Of a stretch of 10,419 nucleotides of DNA, positions 1 through 7,205 are shown piece after piece (position 1 is the first letter of the stretch; every line of letters begins with the position of its first letter). A program made the position numbers and the translations under genes. The notes under the pieces were generated by a model that saw only the letters and a program-made list of their open reading frames with translations, did no database searches and was not told the DNA's origin. Location: NCBI GenBank assembly GCA_013331265.1, contig DUGS01000133.1:48167-58585 (forward strand), written 5' to 3'. This DNA comes from Methanosarcina sp. (GTDB lineage Archaea > Halobacteriota > Methanosarcinia > Methanosarcinales > Methanosarcinaceae).

Positions 1-73
1 AATTACTAATCTCAATTACTAATCAGATGTCCCTTCTATTTACAATTATTAATGTTCTTCCAGTACCCTTTGA
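1..73. other. Non-coding edge downstream of vhxC
   Basis: No gene is seen here. It is the 3' flank of vhxC, which reads on the minus strand toward the left edge. An 11-base unit (aattactaatc) occurs twice, at 1-11 and 14-24, as a short direct repeat. No convincing oligo-T terminator for the minus strand is visible, so the vhx transcript may end outside the window. Confidence 0.5.
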
Positions 74-859
74 TCATTCCAGCAATCCTTCTTGATCCTC
101 CTCTTCAATTACTTTGACAAAACGCCTGTCTGAGAGGTCTTCTTTTCCGGACCAGAAAATTGCCTTATGGTACTTCCAGACATCAGGGTCAAATTCGAGG
201 ATCCCGACATGGGCTATAAGTTCAAAAACAAACCAGTAGCCTGCGACTAGATGCACCGTACGGATAAGGCCCAGGGCATCAACTCCAAAGAAAGGCGCAA
301 AGTACCAGGTTATGGAGAGTATCCATTCCGAAATCGGAATCCCTAAAGGAGACCAGGTGATACTGTAAAGCACCACTCCCGTAACCGCAATAAAGAGTAT
401 TGCGGTGCTTTCGAAGATAATCAGCAGTTTGAGCATGGGATGAAGTTTTGTAACGTAATGCTCCTCGTGCTCATCATAGATTGTGAAAGCCGGATACCTG
501 CCTTTTCCAAAGAAATTCCTGATAATGGCAATAAGGCGCTCTGCGTCATCTTTTCCAAACATGTAAGATTCTTTGAAATGCTTTATCCTATCTCTTACAC
601 TGCATTTTTCACCTTTATAGGAGAAGATGTTGTAAGGGACTAAAATCCAGTTTGCGGCCAGGAAAAAAGGTACGGCAATCATATGCAGAGCCCTGGCTGT
701 CTGAAAAGGCATGAAGTCCCACCCAAAGTAGATTTTGAAACCTGTGATAAGCAGAATTAACATGGCTATAAGGTGTACCAGATGAGTAACCCTTTCAAGC
801 CAGGTATAACGTTCAACAACGTCCCTTCCGGAAGCTGATTTTTCAGCAGGCTGTACCAT
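74..859 (-). CDS. vhxC: Membrane-bound cytochrome b subunit of the second methanophenazine hydrogenase (VhxC; VhtC/VhoC paralog)
   Basis: This is the predicted diheme b-type cytochrome of 261 residues. It would anchor the hydrogenase in the membrane and pass electrons from the small subunit to methanophenazine. Hydrophobic helices are seen near residues 27-44, 56-78, 142-166, 178-195 and 198-222. Histidines inside or next to helices, and shared with VhtC, are H26, H29, H59, H203 and H217; these are candidate heme ligands of the HyaC/VhtC family. The C-terminal block around FWSGKEDLSD is also shared with VhtC. An open frame continues upstream to 1012 inside vhxA. I chose the ATG at 859 because homology to VhtC (VVERYT) begins just after it and a G-rich ribosome site lies 16 bases or less upstream. 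The gap after the vhxA stop is 16 bases, so the two genes are probably co-transcribed and coupled. The sequence is full length with no obvious damage. Confidence 0.9.
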   Translation of the reverse strand: MVQPAEKSASGRDVVERYTWLERVTHLVHLIAMLILLITGFKIYFGWDFMPFQTARALHMIAVPFFLAANWILVPYNIFSYKGEKCSVRDRIKHFKESYMFGKDDAERLIAIIRNFFGKGRYPAFTIYDEHEEHYVTKLHPMLKLLIIFESTAILFIAVTGVVLYSITWSPLGIPISEWILSITWYFAPFFGVDALGLIRTVHLVAGYWFVFELIAHVGILEFDPDVWKYHKAIFWSGKEDLSDRRFVKVIEEEDQEGLLE

Positions 860-875
860 ATTTTCAGCCCCCCCT

Positions 876-2666
876 TTAAACCACCTTGATAGCATAAGCA
901 GGATGCTTTCCTGTCCTGTCAAGGGTGTGAACTGCACATGCAAGACAGGGGTCGTAGGAACGGACTGTGTGCAGGATCCCAAGAGGATTTGAATAATCCA
1001 CTCCAAGGGCATTTTCTGCAGCCGAAATCTTAGTGCCTATGAGGGCCTGCTCAACAGGGCCAGCAATTCCTTTCGAGTTTCTTGGAGCAAGGTTCCAGGT
1101 ACTTGGGACCACAGCCTGATACAGAGTTACCATTGAGTCCGAGCCTGTAGCAACCCAGTGCCCGAGAGCCCCACGCGGGGCTTCCCATAGTCCCATTCCT
1201 TCTGAATCCTTTGCCATGGAAAGATCAGTATGCACTGCGACCTTTGCCCCTGCCTCAAGATCCTGCAAAATCCATTTCCGCAGCTCAGGAATCACTACAA
1301 GGACCTCCTGCATCCTTGCAATCATACGTGTATAGTTGTTTACGGGAGAGTAACCGTTGTCCTGAAAAGCTTTCACCAGTCCGGTTGTAAGAGGTTCTCC
1401 CATAATCATGAGGCGAGCAAGAGGTCCAACTTCACAGGGAATACCGTTATAATTGGGAGCTTTTGCCCAGGAGTAGCGGCTTTCCGAACCTCTGGTGTAA
1501 TCGATTTCTTCAGGGTTCTCTTCCGGGACCGTAACCCCATTCCAGGGCGGCCGGTCTTTTTTCTCGTCGATATAAAACGAATGATTAATACTTTCGGAGA
1601 TTTTCTGGTGGTCGAATTTTTCAAGTTTCAGACTTCCATTCATATAGCCTGAAGGAATAACCCTGCCGTCTGCAGGGCTTGCAGGGTCATACCCATCTCC
1701 TTTCTCAGGTTTGAAGAAAACCCCGTAAGAAAGAAAACCTATCTTAGCAGGATCCGGGTAAACTCCTGCCCGGTCCATTTTCATACTTACAGGAAGGCCG
1801 AGAAGCTTTTCTCCTATCAGTTCCGAACCAAAAGCAGCAAAAAGAGAGACATCTCCCCAGCCCGAAGAATGTGAGAAGTCATTGTTTGTGAGGGACTTAT
1901 CAAGGAGGTCTTGAAGGTGCCCGATGACGAAATCGACAGCTTTTTGCGGAGAAGATGCCCTGTAAGTATTTTCAATCCATGTATCCGGAGAGACCCCAAG
2001 AGTGAAGGCTTCAACGAAATTCACAGTCTTCGAAACATAAGATGCAAGCTGCTGAATATCTGCAACAGTAGGAGAATAAACGACTCCGCCGACGTGCTGT
2101 AGAACAGCATGAGGCATCTTTCCTCCAATGAGAGAAATGGCATCGTGGAGGCGGCGCAGTTCCATCACAGCACCGAGGTAAGAAGACCCTGGAGGAAGGC
2201 GGATGCCATCAAACTGGTTTACTACAGGCATAAAACGTCCGGATAATTCCCCCCATACTGCATTTCCGAGATCTCCCTGCTGCATAAGGATATCATGATA
2301 AGCCGGGTTTGCGAGGTCAGGCCCCCAGAGCACGTAGATATGGGCTGCATGGCTGGCTATATAATTCAGGCCCTGATGGATATTTCTCACCACAAGAGCA
2401 TCTTTGGGAATTTCTCCAGCAACTCCAAAAAGTTCATCCAGAGCATTTGCTGCAGATATGCTGTGGCAGACCGGGCAGACCCCGCATATCCTCTGGGTCA
2501 GAAGTGCCGCATCTCTTGGGTCCTGCTTTTGAAGAAATCTCTCAAAACCTCTGAAAACCAGAGCATTACTCTGGGCATCGGTAATCACTCCCTCTCCACT
2601 GACTTCGGTATTGACTCTGTAATGCCCCTCAATTCTTGAAAGCGGGTCTATAGTTACCTGTACCAT
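876..2666 (-). CDS. vhxA: [NiFe] hydrogenase large subunit, second copy (VhxA; VhtA/VhoA paralog)
   Basis: This is a catalytic large subunit of 596 residues that would split H2 at a NiFe(CN)2CO site. The N-terminal metal motif RICGVCP gives C61 and C64. The C-terminal motif DPCLACAVH gives C574 and C577, so all four cysteine ligands are present. A 16-residue tail follows H580, which is the expected cut site of a HycI/VhtD-type endopeptidase. RIEGH (E13) and the late APRGALGHW block, both typical of the family, are also present. Compared with VhtA, 53 of the first 70 residues are identical. One oddity is an extra cysteine, C67, in CGVCPVCHS where VhtA has serine. The start ATG shares its A with the vhxG stop (TAATG), indicating translational coupling. 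The vhx operon has no protease gene, so maturation would depend on VhtD. The gene looks intact; whether it is expressed cannot be judged from the sequence. Confidence 0.93.
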   Translation of the reverse strand: MVQVTIDPLSRIEGHYRVNTEVSGEGVITDAQSNALVFRGFERFLQKQDPRDAALLTQRICGVCPVCHSISAANALDELFGVAGEIPKDALVVRNIHQGLNYIASHAAHIYVLWGPDLANPAYHDILMQQGDLGNAVWGELSGRFMPVVNQFDGIRLPPGSSYLGAVMELRRLHDAISLIGGKMPHAVLQHVGGVVYSPTVADIQQLASYVSKTVNFVEAFTLGVSPDTWIENTYRASSPQKAVDFVIGHLQDLLDKSLTNNDFSHSSGWGDVSLFAAFGSELIGEKLLGLPVSMKMDRAGVYPDPAKIGFLSYGVFFKPEKGDGYDPASPADGRVIPSGYMNGSLKLEKFDHQKISESINHSFYIDEKKDRPPWNGVTVPEENPEEIDYTRGSESRYSWAKAPNYNGIPCEVGPLARLMIMGEPLTTGLVKAFQDNGYSPVNNYTRMIARMQEVLVVIPELRKWILQDLEAGAKVAVHTDLSMAKDSEGMGLWEAPRGALGHWVATGSDSMVTLYQAVVPSTWNLAPRNSKGIAGPVEQALIGTKISAAENALGVDYSNPLGILHTVRSYDPCLACAVHTLDRTGKHPAYAIKVV

Positions 2667-3829
2667 TATTTCTCACCTTCGGCCTTTTCAGAAACGCTTT
2701 CCTCTGCGTAACCCTCTTTTTCCTCAGGCTTTTTCAAAACAGTCCTCCTTACGGCGTGGGCACCTGCAGCAAGAAGCGCACCTCCTATTGCCACGCCTGC
2801 TACAGTGTGAAGATGCGTTCCGACAAGTCCAGAATCTTCAATCTCCACAAAGAAGGGTCTGGTGCTGTCCGGAAATCCCGGCTCTACACAGCCTATACAG
2901 GGTGAACCTGCCTGCGGACAGAAAGAGAGGTGAGCATTCCAGTGGCGTGTGGCACAGTCAGCATGGGAATACGGCCCCTTACACCCCAGTTTCCAGAGGC
3001 ATTTCCCTCCGCCTACTGTCAGATCAAGTTCTCCGTGGTCATAATATCCGCGGCGAGGGCAGTTATCGTGTATAACATGGTCCGGAGGGAAGAAAATTTT
3101 AGGGCGTTTCCATTCGTCCAGTAAATAAGGAAGGTCATCAGGCACCTTTATTTTCCCAAGGACAACTGCGCTTATTGTAAGAAACACCCAGTCCGGGTGG
3201 GCAGGACAGCCGTTAATGTTAATAACCGGGGTATTGATCCCAAGAAGGTTAACTATTCCTTTTGAAGAGTCTTCCATGGTAAAAGCAATTCCGCGGTGGT
3301 CAAGGAGCTCTTTTATCTCGCTTTCAGCAGCATTTACCCCACTATGGGTTGCACACTGTCCTATTGCTATAATTACCGAGGCATTTTTTGCAGCTTTCTC
3401 GTAAGTTTCCTTATAGGTTTTTCCCCCAATTACCATATATCTTCCAGAGCCTGCAGGTCCGTTTGGGACTCCTCCCTCAGAAATAAGGACGTAACCTTTT
3501 TCGTTATCAAGAATCTCCTCCAGCAAAATATCGGAATTCAACTCACTCGTGTTCGCAGGTTTTCCATCTACGAAAATTCCCTGCTGCATCATAAGAACAT
3601 CCTGAAAGAGCAACTTGAGATTCAAAACCCTGAGCAGCTCCACTATATCAGGTGAGCCACCATCAAGCATGGACACAGTGCAGCCTGTACACTCCACTCC
3701 ATGGAGCCATAATACTTTAGTTTCCGAAAGTTCAAGGGCTTTTACAAGATCGCTTTTATACGCCTGTAAAAACAGTGATGCCCCCAGTACCCCTACTGCT
3801 TTAATAAAAGTCCTGCGGTCCATCTTCAT
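2666..3829 (-). CDS. vhxG: [NiFe] hydrogenase small (FeS) subunit with Tat signal, second copy (VhxG; VhtG/VhoG paralog)
   Basis: This is the electron-transfer subunit, 387 residues from the ATG at 3829. A twin-arginine signal (DRRTFIK, R5-R6) followed by a hydrophobic stretch predicts Tat export of the folded pair. Proximal cluster ligands are C47, C50, C159 and C208; distal ligands are H254, C257, C277 and C283; medial ligands are C292, C304, C311 and C314. A hydrophobic C-terminal anchor lies near 343-360. It is followed by a charged tail of about 27 residues, much longer than in VhtG. The chosen start is doubtful. No Shine-Dalgarno precedes the ATG at 3829. The same frame stays open upstream and encodes residues resembling the VhtG N-terminus (LDF-K-DRR), back to an ACG at 3872-3874 that sits behind GGAAGTGA. 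Either the original ATG has become ACG, or ACG is used as a start. Near C159 the usual xxGG reads THSG. The stop overlaps the vhxA start by one base. Confidence 0.88.
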   Translation of the reverse strand: MKMDRRTFIKAVGVLGASLFLQAYKSDLVKALELSETKVLWLHGVECTGCTVSMLDGGSPDIVELLRVLNLKLLFQDVLMMQQGIFVDGKPANTSELNSDILLEEILDNEKGYVLISEGGVPNGPAGSGRYMVIGGKTYKETYEKAAKNASVIIAIGQCATHSGVNAAESEIKELLDHRGIAFTMEDSSKGIVNLLGINTPVININGCPAHPDWVFLTISAVVLGKIKVPDDLPYLLDEWKRPKIFFPPDHVIHDNCPRRGYYDHGELDLTVGGGKCLWKLGCKGPYSHADCATRHWNAHLSFCPQAGSPCIGCVEPGFPDSTRPFFVEIEDSGLVGTHLHTVAGVAIGGALLAAGAHAVRRTVLKKPEEKEGYAEESVSEKAEGEK

Positions 3830-3871
3830 AAAATCGAGTTTTTTAAACTTTTCAAGTAAGTCCTTATTACT

Positions 3872-3886
3872 CGTTTCACTTCCCCC
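3872..3886 (-). promoter_or_regulatory. Shine-Dalgarno-like site with ACG in the start position of vhxG
   Basis: Read on the minus strand, GGGGGAAGTGAA precedes ACG (3874-3872). The core GGAAGTGA differs by one base from the archaeal consensus GGAGGTGA. From ACG the frame is open into vhxG and would read M/T-SNKDLLEKFKKLDFMKM before the twin arginines. This matches the layout of the VhtG N-terminus (MSTGMKNLARTLDSLDFLKL). I infer that this was the ancestral translation start and that one T-to-C change altered it. The alternative is use of a rare ACG start. Confidence 0.5.
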
Positions 3887-3899
3887 ACAATTGTAAATA

Positions 3900-3942
3900 C
3901 TTATATATAATGGTATATATAATTGAGTATCGATATATTAAA
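3900..3942 (-). promoter_or_regulatory. Candidate TATA boxes of the vhx operon
   Basis: Three TATA-like elements lie on the minus strand: TTATATATAAG (3910-3900), TTATATATACC (3922-3912) and TTTAATATATCG (3942-3931). With archaeal spacing of about 25 bases, the middle or distal box would start transcripts near 3892 or 3910 and include the ribosome site at 3876-3886. The nearest box would start too late to include it. The whole stretch is very AT-rich, so TATA matches arise easily by chance, and no experimental start is known to me. Confidence 0.4.
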
Positions 3943-4039
3943 AGTCTACCACAATCTTCAATGATATCCCATAGAATGAATTTTTAACTTTTTTAGATAT
4001 TATGGAGGAATCAAAGAACTATAAAAATAAAATAAAATA

Positions 4040-4078
4040 CTAAAAAAAAGATTAAAGCAAGGAAGAAATTTCTTCCTT
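4040..4078 (-). terminator. Palindrome plus oligo-T terminator of the vht operon
   Basis: A perfect 20-base palindrome (AAGGAAGAAA and its complement, 4059-4078) lies inside the last codons of vhtD. On the minus strand it is followed, just past the TAA stop, by eight T's (4049-4042) and then more T-rich sequence. Oligo-T alone can terminate archaeal RNA polymerase, and the hairpin would strengthen it. This separates vhtGACD from the downstream vhx genes. A long T-rich stretch suggests efficient release, but read-through into vhx cannot be excluded. Confidence 0.6.
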
Positions 4079-4537
4079 GATGAGCCTTACAGCTTCGTCC
4101 ACGCCCTTAAGGACTTCTGGACTTATTTCTCTGGTAACTTCGGTGGCGCGGGATCCTATTTCGATCCCTATGACCACAATTTCCGGCAGAGTTTGAACCT
4201 GTTCCCCGATCATTAACACGTCTGTAATTGTCAGATCGTGTACTGAGACCAGGGGATGAAATTCAGCACCTTTTAGCAGATCCCTGCCCTCGATCCGGTG
4301 AACCGAACCTGCAGAGCTGCCAGCCAGAATGGCATCTACCACAATTACTTTCCTGGCGCCGTCAAGAAGATTCAGGAGGTCAAGTCCACAGACCCCTGCA
4401 TCTTCTATATCGAGGCCTTCAAGTTCGTTAAGCTCTGTCTTTTTAAGAGCCTCAATAACTTTCAGGCCAACGCCGTCGTTTCCCATTAAGGGGCTTCCGA
4501 AGCCGAGCACACGGATAGGAGCATGTAATATAGACAT
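4052..4537 (-). CDS. vhtD: Hydrogenase maturation endopeptidase (VhtD, HycI/HybD family)
   Basis: This 161-residue protease cuts the C-terminal tail of the NiFe large subunit after nickel insertion, in the cytoplasm and before export. The family fold is recognisable from VLGFGSPLMGNDGVG near the start, VIVVDAILAG in the middle and SVHDLT later. The three residues matching the nickel-sensing ligands of HybD/HycI are D21, D68 and H100, all present. Length agrees with the family (about 150-170). The start ATG has GTGAG about five bases upstream. It is the last gene of the vht operon, 82 bases after vhtC, a larger gap than elsewhere in the operon and holding a weak TATA-like stretch, so a minor internal promoter is conceivable. 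Its natural target is VhtA. VhxA carries an equivalent tail and has no protease of its own, so VhtD may serve both. Confidence 0.93.
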   Translation of the reverse strand: MSILHAPIRVLGFGSPLMGNDGVGLKVIEALKKTELNELEGLDIEDAGVCGLDLLNLLDGARKVIVVDAILAGSSAGSVHRIEGRDLLKGAEFHPLVSVHDLTITDVLMIGEQVQTLPEIVVIGIEIGSRATEVTREISPEVLKGVDEAVRLIKEEISSLL

Positions 4538-4619
4538 ATTATCTCACTTTACAAAGGCGTATACAAGATAAATGCCTATATTACCTTTTCCAGTTAAGAT
4601 TTTCCTTTAACATCTTTTT

Positions 4620-5387
4620 TTAATGTTTTTTAGCATCAAACCTTGAATATTTCTCTATATACTCTGAATAGTGAGCGTCTGAGAGGTCTTCTTTTCCTGT
4701 CCAGAAGATAGCTTTGTAGTACTTCCAGACATGGGGGTCAAACTCCAGAATTCCAACATGTATTACCAGTTCAAAGACAAACCAGTAGGTCATTAACAGA
4801 TGGAGAAACCTCAGGAATCCCACAGCACTCATTCCGAGTGCGGGTGCGATCAGTCCTGCTATTGAAGTGATCCATGATGCTATAGGAAGGCCGAACAAAG
4901 ACCAGTCAAGCTTGTACAGGACAATTCCCGAAACCGCAATTAAGAAGAGGGCTGTACCTTCAAGCACGATCAGGATCTTCATTAAGGGGTGGAGTTTGGT
5001 CTCGTAGTGGCCTTTTTCTTCATCATAGATGGAAAATGCAGGGTATTTGCCTTTCCCGAAGAAATTCTTAATTATATCACTCAGACGAGCTGCATCTTTA
5101 GGACCAAAGATGTAGTGGTCCATAAAGTGCGAGATTTTTCCCATTAACCCATGGCCTTCTGAGAAGATGTTGTAAGGGATAAGTATCCAGTTCACTGCAA
5201 GCAGGAACGGGACAGCAATCATGTGCAGGGCACGGGCGGAATGGAAACTCATGAAGTCCCATCCAGCATATATCTTTAACCCGGTGATGATGAGCACTAT
5301 CATCGCAATAGCATGGACAGTATGAGCTATCCTGTCAGTTACGGTATAGCGCTCAACAACCATTGACGGGTTGTTATTAGATTTCAT
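4620..5387 (-). CDS. vhtC: Membrane-bound cytochrome b subunit of methanophenazine-reducing hydrogenase (VhtC/VhoC)
   Basis: This is a b-type cytochrome of 255 residues, taking electrons from VhtG to methanophenazine in the membrane. Hydrophobic segments lie near residues 22-40, 52-73, 136-159, 170-189 and 192-214. H22, H25, H55, H196 and H210 are the histidines shared with the vhx copy and are candidate heme ligands. The soluble loop near 88-132 (FFGKGKYPAFSIYDE) and the C-terminal FWTGKEDLSD block are conserved between the copies. The ATG at 5387 is preceded by AAGGAG ten bases away, a rather long spacing. A six-codon mini-ORF (ATG at 5397, stop 5377-5379) starts directly behind that AAGGAG and overlaps the real start in another frame. 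The gap from the vhtA stop is 32 bases, and vhtD follows. Confident as to family. Confidence 0.94.
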   Translation of the reverse strand: MKSNNNPSMVVERYTVTDRIAHTVHAIAMIVLIITGLKIYAGWDFMSFHSARALHMIAVPFLLAVNWILIPYNIFSEGHGLMGKISHFMDHYIFGPKDAARLSDIIKNFFGKGKYPAFSIYDEEKGHYETKLHPLMKILIVLEGTALFLIAVSGIVLYKLDWSLFGLPIASWITSIAGLIAPALGMSAVGFLRFLHLLMTYWFVFELVIHVGILEFDPHVWKYYKAIFWTGKEDLSDAHYSEYIEKYSRFDAKKH

Positions 5388-5419
5388 CGTGGGTCATCTC
5401 CTTATACTGTTTTCATTCA

Positions 5420-7198
5420 TTACACAATTCTCAGAGTATTTGGAGAGTTTTTCCCGGTCAGGTCAATAGTGTGGACTGCACATGAGATACAGGGGTCATA
5501 AGACCTGCCCATATGGAAAATGCTAACTGGATTGGTATAATCGACATCTCCGACCGGGTTGATTTTTGAACCAATGAGGGACTGTTCAAGAGGACCAGGA
5601 ATTCCTTTGCTGTCTCTTGGAGACATGTTCCAGGTACTCGGAACTACTGCCTGATAGTTAGCAACCTTTCCATCGCTGCCACCAGAGACCCAGTGTCCAA
5701 GAGCTCCACGGGGAGCTTCCCAGAGGCCCATACCTTCGGAGTTTTTAGATGCATTAAGGTCTATAGGCACTGAAATCTTGCCGTTCGGGTCGTAGTCAAC
5801 TGTCACCCACTGGAGAAGCTGGTTTGCGACAATAGCTGTTTCCTGTATGCGAGCCATCATTCTTGTATAAACGTTAGCTGCAGAGTAACCTTTCGCATTG
5901 AAAGCCTGGGCAAGTCCGGTTACGAGAGGCTCTTTCATTGCAAGCATGCGTGCAAGAGGTCCGACTTCACCGGGGATTCCATCATATCTTGGAGCTTTGT
6001 CCCAGGTGTACCTGCTTTTTGAACCTTCGGTATAGACGATTTTATCTGGATCAGTAAATGGAATAGTCTCTCCTTTTGAGGGGTGAAGATCGCCTTTACT
6101 GTCGTCATAGAAGGCGTGAGAAACACTCTCAGTAATCTTGTCTGAATCGAACTTCTGGTATTCGAGTTTTCCGGTTACGACACCTGAAGTTATGAAGCGA
6201 GATCCTTCAGGGCTCTTCGGGTCATATCCGTCATCTTCTACATTGTAGTATCCACCATATGAGATGAAGCAGATCTTTGATGGGTCGCTATACCCGCCGA
6301 TCTTGTCGTGCTTCAGGCTTGCAGGAAGACCAAGTAAGGTTTCTCCAACAAGTTCGGAACCGAAAGCTGCATAGAATTCTGCATCTCCCCAGCCTGCTTC
6401 TCTGGAGAAGTCGTTGGAAGCTAAGGATTTGTCAACCAGTCCCTGGAGGTGCTCGACAACGAATTTTACTGCTTTGTCTGGAGAGCTTGCCTTATAGGTA
6501 TTCTCGATCCATGTATTGAATGGGACCTGCAGAGTGTACTTTGATACAAAGTCCATTACCTGGAGGTAGTAAGAGGAAAGTTTGACGATGTCTCCAACAG
6601 TTGCCTTGTAGGTGTATCCTCCTGGATAGGGTGTTACCGGACCTGGCATTCTGCCGGCAATGAGTGCAATGGCTTCCTGGAGGCGTTTCTTTTCAGGAAT
6701 TGCTGCCATATAAGAGGTTCCTGCAGGTATGGCTGTTCCGTCCATCTTGTAGCTGATCGGGGCAAACCTTCCAACCATTTCCTTCCAGACTGCATTTCCT
6801 GTATCTTCTAGTGTTGTAAGGACATCTCTGTATGCAGGGTTTGCAAGGTCAGGGCCCCAGAGTACATAGATGTGGGTTGCATGGCTTGCAACGGTGTTTA
6901 AGCCCTGGAAAATATTCCTCATTACAAGAGCATCTTTTGGAACATGCTCAGCTACACCATAAAGATCGTCAAGGGCATTTGTTGCTGTCAGGGAGTGAGA
7001 AATCGGACAGACACCGCAGATCCTCTGGACAAGAAGGGCTGCGTCTCTCGGGTCCTGTTTCTGCAGGATGCGTTCAAAGCCTCTGAATATAAGGGAAGAA
7101 GACTGGGCATCAGTAATAACACCATTAGCATCTACTTCAGTGGATATGCGCTGGTGGCCTTCAATTCTGGTTAAGGGGTCTACTGTAACGTTTACCAT
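5420..7198 (-). CDS. vhtA: [NiFe] hydrogenase large subunit of methanophenazine-reducing hydrogenase (VhtA/VhoA)
   Basis: This is the catalytic subunit of 592 residues. It oxidises H2 on the outer face of the membrane and contributes to proton gradient formation and reduction of the CoM-S-S-CoB heterodisulfide through methanophenazine. RICGVCP supplies C61 and C64, and DPCISCAVH supplies C570 and C573 for the NiFe site. Cleavage after H576 would remove a 16-residue tail, the task of VhtD. RIEGH at 11-15 (E13) and the conserved APRGALGHW and VVPSTWN blocks in the last fifth are present. It has no signal peptide of its own and would be carried out of the cell with VhtG. The start is seven bases after the vhtG stop, and the vhtG end carries GGAG/GAGTGAG-type ribosome binding sequence. 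Full length and apparently intact. Confidence 0.96.
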   Translation of the reverse strand: MVNVTVDPLTRIEGHQRISTEVDANGVITDAQSSSLIFRGFERILQKQDPRDAALLVQRICGVCPISHSLTATNALDDLYGVAEHVPKDALVMRNIFQGLNTVASHATHIYVLWGPDLANPAYRDVLTTLEDTGNAVWKEMVGRFAPISYKMDGTAIPAGTSYMAAIPEKKRLQEAIALIAGRMPGPVTPYPGGYTYKATVGDIVKLSSYYLQVMDFVSKYTLQVPFNTWIENTYKASSPDKAVKFVVEHLQGLVDKSLASNDFSREAGWGDAEFYAAFGSELVGETLLGLPASLKHDKIGGYSDPSKICFISYGGYYNVEDDGYDPKSPEGSRFITSGVVTGKLEYQKFDSDKITESVSHAFYDDSKGDLHPSKGETIPFTDPDKIVYTEGSKSRYTWDKAPRYDGIPGEVGPLARMLAMKEPLVTGLAQAFNAKGYSAANVYTRMMARIQETAIVANQLLQWVTVDYDPNGKISVPIDLNASKNSEGMGLWEAPRGALGHWVSGGSDGKVANYQAVVPSTWNMSPRDSKGIPGPLEQSLIGSKINPVGDVDYTNPVSIFHMGRSYDPCISCAVHTIDLTGKNSPNTLRIV

Positions 7199-7205
7199 TT
7201 TTCAC

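Noticed and set aside
860..1012. N-terminal extension of vhxC to an ATG at 1012
   Set aside because: These 51 residues lie inside vhxA in another frame and have no counterpart in VhtC; the ATG at 859 has a ribosome site and fits the homology.
1230..1652. 140-codon plus-strand ORF opposite vhxA
   Set aside because: Antisense shadow of a conserved hydrogenase gene; no ribosome site or recognisable domain.
4003..4008. GGAGG-like ribosome site on the plus strand between vhtD and vhx
   Set aside because: No start codon with an open frame follows it; the stretch is T/A-rich terminator and promoter DNA.
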